From: Planctomycetaceae bacterium
GTDB taxonomy: Bacteria; Planctomycetota; Planctomycetia; Pirellulales; Pirellulaceae
DNA: 6,207 nt
Assembly: GCA_007695205.1 (NCBI GenBank)
Contig: REEF01000739.1
Span: 1-6,207 of the forward strand
Direction: 5' to 3'
The translations under genes and the position numbers were made by a program. Every line of letters starts with the position of its first letter. Position 1 is the first letter of the stretch. Under the pieces are notes generated by a model. That model searched no databases, was not told the origin of the DNA, and was given only the letters and a program-made list of their open reading frames with translations. Below, piece after piece: positions 6,030-6,207 of the stretch.

Positions 6030-6207
6030 ATGAATTCGAAACGACGATGGACGTGGATCCAAGCCCTTGGATTCGCGCTCGCTTGGACGGTCTTGTCGAC
6101 CGGCTGTCAGCCAAGTACGCCTTCGCCGACCATGCCGGTCACCCCACCCCCGGCGGATGAGCCCGCCGAGACTCCGGCGGAAGAACCGGCGGATACGCCC
6201 GCCGAGA
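6030..6207 (+). CDS. probable lipoprotein with Pro/Glu/Ala repeats (3' end beyond window)
   Basis: The first 59 codons of a gene that continues past the window. AAAGGAG (6016-6022) lies 7 nt before the ATG, a very strong ribosome binding site. The N-terminus has basic residues (K4, R5, R6), a hydrophobic core (about 10-22) and LSTGC at 22-26. This resembles a lipobox with C26 as the lipidated residue, although the usual Leu sits one place further upstream than consensus. After C26 the chain is Pro/Ser/Thr-rich, then becomes an acidic Pro-Ala-Glu repeat, probably an extended spacer holding a later domain away from the membrane. The function is not recognisable from this part. It lies 84 nt after the GltB2-like gene on the same strand and might be co-transcribed with the redox pair; I see no clear terminator or promoter between. 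Confidence 0.75.
   Translation, partial: MNSKRRWTWIQALGFALAWTVLSTGCQPSTPSPTMPVTPPPADEPAETPAEEPADTPAE
6150..6207 (+). repeat. imperfect 36-base coding repeat in the lipoprotein gene
   Basis: CCGGCGGAT followed three bases later by CCCGCCGAGA occurs at 6150 and again at 6186, a period of 36 bases or 12 residues (PADEPAETPAEE, then PADTPAE). The second copy is cut by the window end, so the copy number is unknown. Confidence 0.6.

Overview
The window looks like a chromosomal piece of a Planctomycete, most likely of the Pirellulaceae (Rhodopirellula-like). The case rests on moderately GC-rich DNA, good Shine-Dalgarno sites, and the first protein: it ends in a WAEFSVYEGG tail that I associate with a planctomycete branch of the endonuclease/exonuclease/phosphatase (EEP) fold. 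The genus is inference. No mobile element, CRISPR array or rRNA is visible.

Layout. A tRNA-Phe(GAA) gene lies at 15-87 on the minus strand with a strong sigma70-type promoter at 109-137. Bases 88-481 contain no convincing full gene. They hold that tRNA promoter, an inverted repeat, a short minus-strand stretch that reads like protein, and a probable promoter for the next gene. All later genes are on the plus strand. Gene 1 (482-1816) is a membrane-anchored EEP-fold protein in which nearly every catalytic residue is replaced, so it is probably a pseudoenzyme. After a 178-base gap with two small hairpins comes gene 2 (1995-3311), a 12-helix MFS transporter of the nucleoside:H+ symporter (NupG-like) family. 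A 149-base gap follows, with a recognisable promoter and an excellent ribosome binding site. Genes 3 and 4 come next, four bases apart. Gene 3 (3461-4561) fuses a cytoplasmic rubredoxin, three membrane helices and two periplasmic c-type haem domains. Gene 4 (4566-5945) is a membrane-anchored FMN/3Fe-4S domain of the glutamate-synthase (GltB2) type without the glutaminase and GXGXG domains. A probable lipoprotein with a Pro/Glu/Ala repeat region starts at 6030 and runs off the window.

How the genes may work together. Genes 3 and 4 form the most interesting unit. Their predicted topologies put the FMN/3Fe-4S domain and the rubredoxin together on the cytoplasmic face, with the two haems c outside. 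This suggests a two-gene membrane electron-transfer system that exchanges electrons between a cytoplasmic flavin reaction and the periplasmic cytochrome pool. The substrate cannot be told from the sequence. Genes 1 and 2 have their own upstream regions and no evident functional link to the redox pair.
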